A stretch of DNA of 6,471 nucleotides from RPQJ01 sp035691185 (GTDB lineage: Bacteria > Pseudomonadota > Gammaproteobacteria > Steroidobacterales > Steroidobacteraceae). Location: NCBI GenBank assembly GCA_035691185.1, contig DASSJN010000143.1, positions 1 to 6,471 on the forward strand. The letters run 5' to 3'. Positions 4,377 to 6,471 of this stretch are shown in pieces; position 1 is the stretch's first letter; each line of letters starts with the position of its first letter. Under the pieces are notes generated by a model, which searched no databases, was not told the DNA's origin, and saw only the letters and a program-made list of their open reading frames with translations. A program made the position numbers and the translations under genes.

Positions 4377-5887
4377 GCAATCACCCCGGAACCACGGCCA
4401 CGCTCGAGCAACCGCGACAGCGCAGCGTCGATCTGCGATGCGCCCGCGAGCCGCGCACGAGCAGCCGCGGGCAGCGCGTCGAGCCCGTGCCGCGCGCCGA
4501 AGAGCGTGCCGACGAGTCCGGCATAGAGCGCCGTCTCACGCGGGCCCGCGCGCGCTGCAGCATCGATGGCAGCGTCGAACTCGGCCGTCTCCCGCACGAT
4601 GCGACGCGCCTCGATCAGCGCGTGCAGTGCACTGCCTGCCGTCGCGGGGGGCTCGACGGCGTCGCCGCCCACGGCCGCGGCGACCACGGCCTTGTGCAGC
4701 GGCTTTCTGGACCAGGGCGAGGGCTGCAGGTCGGGGACACCCTCGAGCCATGTGGCCGGTGACTCGCCCTGCAGCGCGCACACGAGCATCGCCGCATACA
4801 GGCGACACGCATCGAGGATCAGCGGCGACTGGTGCGTGGTCCGGGAACACTCCGCACCGAGTGCGACTGCCGCGGCCGGTTCGCGCCACGCGAAGCTCGC
4901 GGCGGCGAGCACTCGGGGCAGGCTCGTGGCGGCAACGTCCCGCGGGTCGTGCGACCCGGCCCTCGGCAGGCCGCGCCAGAGGTAGGTCGCGAGGGCCCGG
5001 GCCACGTCGGGCGACACCGAGCCCTCGGCCGGCTCCCCGGTGGCGGATGCGTAGCCCTCGCGCTGCCAGCGCACGTAGCGCTCGATCTGGTCGCGGGCGT
5101 CGCACCGGCCCTTGTCGAGCAGGCTCCCGGCCAGGCACAGCGACAGCGCCGTGTGCTGCGTCCACACGAGCGGCGCGCTCGTGTCCCCCGACTCGCGAAG
5201 CGACGCCTGGCCCGCGCCGAGCGCGTCGCCGAGCGCGAGCCCGTACCACGACCCCGCGAGGCGCTGCTCGAGCGACGCCGCGCCCGTCGCGGCGGGCGAC
5301 ACCGCTGCCCGCGCAGCCGTACGCCGGATGGGGTCCACGGGTACCCAGTTCAGCACGAACTGAACCTGTTCGTCGGTCTCGGGGACGCGTGGCCAATAGC
5401 GGGACTGCGCGGCCTGCGACCAGGCCTGGTCCAGTTCGGCGAGCGCGCGCTCGCCACTGCCCGCGCGCTCGGCGAGCCAGCAGGCTGCTGCCATGGCGCT
5501 GCGGCCGATTCCGGCCCGGCAGTGCAGGTACACCGTATGCCCGGACTCGAGTGCGCCGTCGATCATTGCCAGGATGCGCACCATCGTTTCGTGACCGGCG
5601 GGCACGCCGTGGTCGACGATCGGCTCACGCAGGTATTCGATGCGACGACCGGTCGGCGTCTCGAACGGCAGCAGCGTCTCGTAGGCCGCCGTTTCGTCGG
5701 GCTCGGTCAGGTCGATGAAACAGGTGACGCCCGTCTCGAGGAAGCGTCGCAGCCGATCCATCGCCTGCGCCCGCGAGCGCGAGCCCGGGTGCGCACCGAC
5801 GAGCAGGCGCCCGGGCACGACCCAGTACGTTTCGTCGACGGGCCGTCGCGGCGCGCCGTCGGGGGCGGGGACCGTGCTGCGGATCAT
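4373..5887 (-). CDS. Dual-specificity phosphatase fused to a degenerate ADP-ribosylglycohydrolase domain
   Basis: The protein is 504 aa, numbered from the ATG at 5887. The N-terminal domain (about 15-185) is a tyrosine/dual-specificity phosphatase: YWVVPGRLLVG (21-31), a possible general acid D92 in PIVDHGVP, and the P-loop HCRAGIGRS (122-130) with nucleophile C123 and R129. It looks catalytically complete. The C-terminal domain (about 205-490) is ADP-ribosylglycohydrolase-like: GLALGDALG (216-224), LPRVLAAASFAWREP, TTHQSPLILDA and LVGTLFGARHG. However, the metal-binding TDDT motif reads T243-Q-H-T246, the acidic residue after GDALG is absent, and the late D-T-D-T motif reads P-R-E-T (449-452). 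Hydrolase activity is therefore doubtful, and it may be an ADP-ribose-binding pseudoenzyme. A GTG at 5905 adds six residues; neither start has a good ribosome site. First gene of the coupled operon. Confidence 0.85.
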   Translation of the reverse strand: MIRSTVPAPDGAPRRPVDETYWVVPGRLLVGAHPGSRSRAQAMDRLRRFLETGVTCFIDLTEPDETAAYETLLPFETPTGRRIEYLREPIVDHGVPAGHETMVRILAMIDGALESGHTVYLHCRAGIGRSAMAAACWLAERAGSGERALAELDQAWSQAAQSRYWPRVPETDEQVQFVLNWVPVDPIRRTAARAAVSPAATGAASLEQRLAGSWYGLALGDALGAGQASLRESGDTSAPLVWTQHTALSLCLAGSLLDKGRCDARDQIERYVRWQREGYASATGEPAEGSVSPDVARALATYLWRGLPRAGSHDPRDVAATSLPRVLAAASFAWREPAAAVALGAECSRTTHQSPLILDACRLYAAMLVCALQGESPATWLEGVPDLQPSPWSRKPLHKAVVAAAVGGDAVEPPATAGSALHALIEARRIVRETAEFDAAIDAAARAGPRETALYAGLVGTLFGARHGLDALPAAARARLAGASQIDAALSRLLERGRGSGVIA

Positions 5888-5893
5888 CCGCCC

Positions 5894-5899
5894 ATGATA
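5894..5899 (-). promoter_or_regulatory. Possible -10 box placing the transcript start at the ATG (leaderless)
   Basis: On the minus strand TATCAT (5 of 6 matches to TATAAT) ends 6 nt before the A of the ATG at 5887, so transcription would begin at or next to that A. This fits the lack of a Shine-Dalgarno sequence at either candidate start. No good -35 is visible 16-18 nt upstream, so the call is tentative. Confidence 0.3.
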
Positions 5900-5979
5900 A
5901 GTCACCGGCGTGGCCGGGGTGCGGCGCGGCGGGCGGCTGTGAGAGACTTGCCGGAACGTCCCGGGGAAGAGACCAGGCA

Positions 5980-6471
5980 GTGCTGAAACAGCTCACGGCC
6001 CGCAAGTCGGTCGCCACGATCCATCGCGAACTGGAATCCGGGCCGAAGCTGAACCGAGTCCTCGACAGGCGGGCCCTCACCGCCGTCGGCCTGGGCTCGA
6101 TGATCGGGAGCGGCATCTTCGTCCTGACCGGCACGGTGGCCTCGCAGCACACCGGCCCGGCGGTCACGCTCGCGTTCCTGGTCGCCGCGCTCGGCTGCGG
6201 TCTCGCCGCCATGTGCTACGCCGAGCTCGCCTCGATGATCCCGGTGTCCGGCAGCGCCTACAGCTACACCTACGCGACGCTCGGCGAGGGGCTCGCGTGG
6301 TTCGTCGGCTGGAACCTCGCCCTCGAATACGTGATGTCCGGCGCCGCGGTCGCAGTCAGCTGGTCGGGCTACGTCGTGAACCTGCTGGCCGAATTCGGCG
6401 TCCACCTGCCGTCCGCGCTGACCAATGCCCCGCTCGCCAAGGTGGACGGGTCGCTGCACCACCTCGGCTTC
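5980..6471 (+). CDS. APC-superfamily amino acid permease, N-terminal part
   Basis: The first 164 codons are in the window and the frame is open to the right edge. After a cytoplasmic leader (MLKQLTARKSVATIHRELES) comes TM1 with the substrate-binding break GLGSMIGSGIFVLTG (37-51), then TM2 (about 60-80), the conserved loop CYAELASMIPVSGSAYSY (79-96), and TM3 (about 103-125, WFVGWNLALEYVMSG). These signatures match the cationic amino acid transporter (CAT/YhdG-like) branch of the APC superfamily, inner-membrane carriers with about 12 segments; a full protein would be roughly 450-500 aa. The substrate cannot be named from this piece. The start is GTG at 5980; GGGGA (5963-5967) lies 12 nt upstream, a little far, and no other in-frame start is seen nearby. 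It diverges from the phosphatase operon with a gap of about 90 bp. Confidence 0.88.
   Translation, partial: MLKQLTARKSVATIHRELESGPKLNRVLDRRALTAVGLGSMIGSGIFVLTGTVASQHTGPAVTLAFLVAALGCGLAAMCYAELASMIPVSGSAYSYTYATLGEGLAWFVGWNLALEYVMSGAAVAVSWSGYVVNLLAEFGVHLPSALTNAPLAKVDGSLHHLGF

Noticed and set aside
3432..4526. Long open frame on the plus strand opposite the metallopeptidase
   Set aside because: It is antisense to a protein with clear catalytic motifs, its translation is Arg/Ala/Pro-rich without recognisable domains, and such frames arise easily in high-GC DNA.
4373..5887. Frameshift or gene decay as the reason for the altered ADP-ribosylglycohydrolase motifs
   Set aside because: The frame is open to the end, the helical regions between the altered motifs stay recognisable, and the stop is precisely coupled to the next gene.
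4366..5986. Two long plus-strand open frames (4366-5718 and 4832-5986) opposite the phosphatase fusion
   Set aside because: Both are shadows of the minus-strand gene, with Arg-rich low-complexity translations and no motif, while the minus frame shows the HCRAGIGRS and GDALG motifs.
5902..6462. Minus-strand open frame opposite the permease
   Set aside because: The plus frame encodes clear APC transporter signatures through to the window edge; the minus frame is a low-complexity shadow.

Overview
The window is high-GC DNA (high by eye; not computed) with tightly packed genes on both strands. Gene content (secondary peptide deformylase, DksA/TraR-type zinc finger, secreted lipocalin-like protein, Cys-rich zinc-ribbon protein, APC amino acid permease) points to a proteobacterium, most likely a gammaproteobacterium near Xanthomonadales/Steroidobacterales/Nevskiales. 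That placement is inference from gene families and style, not a database result.

Left part (1-1029, minus strand): a short operon reads lipocalin-like exported protein (454-1029), then an 8-cysteine zinc-ribbon protein (126-428), then a secreted protein cut by the window edge (1-105). Gaps are only 20-25 bp and each gene has its own Shine-Dalgarno sequence. It diverges from a plus-strand pair, peptide deformylase (def, 1152-1688) and a DksA/TraR-family regulator (1801-2211). The divergent gap holds two candidate promoters whose -35 boxes overlap back to back.

Middle (2212-2316): the whole gap between the convergent DksA-like and ATP-grasp genes is one imperfect palindrome of about 101 bp. 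It is centred on a strong GGCCAGC/GCTGGCC hairpin, and its outer arms are built of 7-nt repeats. It probably acts as a bidirectional terminator and may be a dispersed repeat element.

Right part (2317-5887, minus strand): three genes are joined by 4-bp stop/start overlaps. In transcription order they encode (i) a dual-specificity-type phosphatase fused to an ADP-ribosylglycohydrolase-like domain whose usual acidic metal ligands appear to be replaced, (ii) a cytosolic HEAGH zinc metallopeptidase, and (iii) a D-Ala-D-Ala-ligase-like ATP-grasp enzyme. Such tight coupling suggests one pathway. A ligase, a peptidase and a phosphatase/ADP-ribose-fold protein together could make, trim and regulate a peptide or protein modification, but the substrate is unknown. 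This is the most interesting part of the window.

Right edge (5980-6471, plus strand): the start of an APC-superfamily amino acid permease, diverging from the three-gene operon and cut by the window end. I saw no tRNA, rRNA, CRISPR array, insertion sequence or phage gene.
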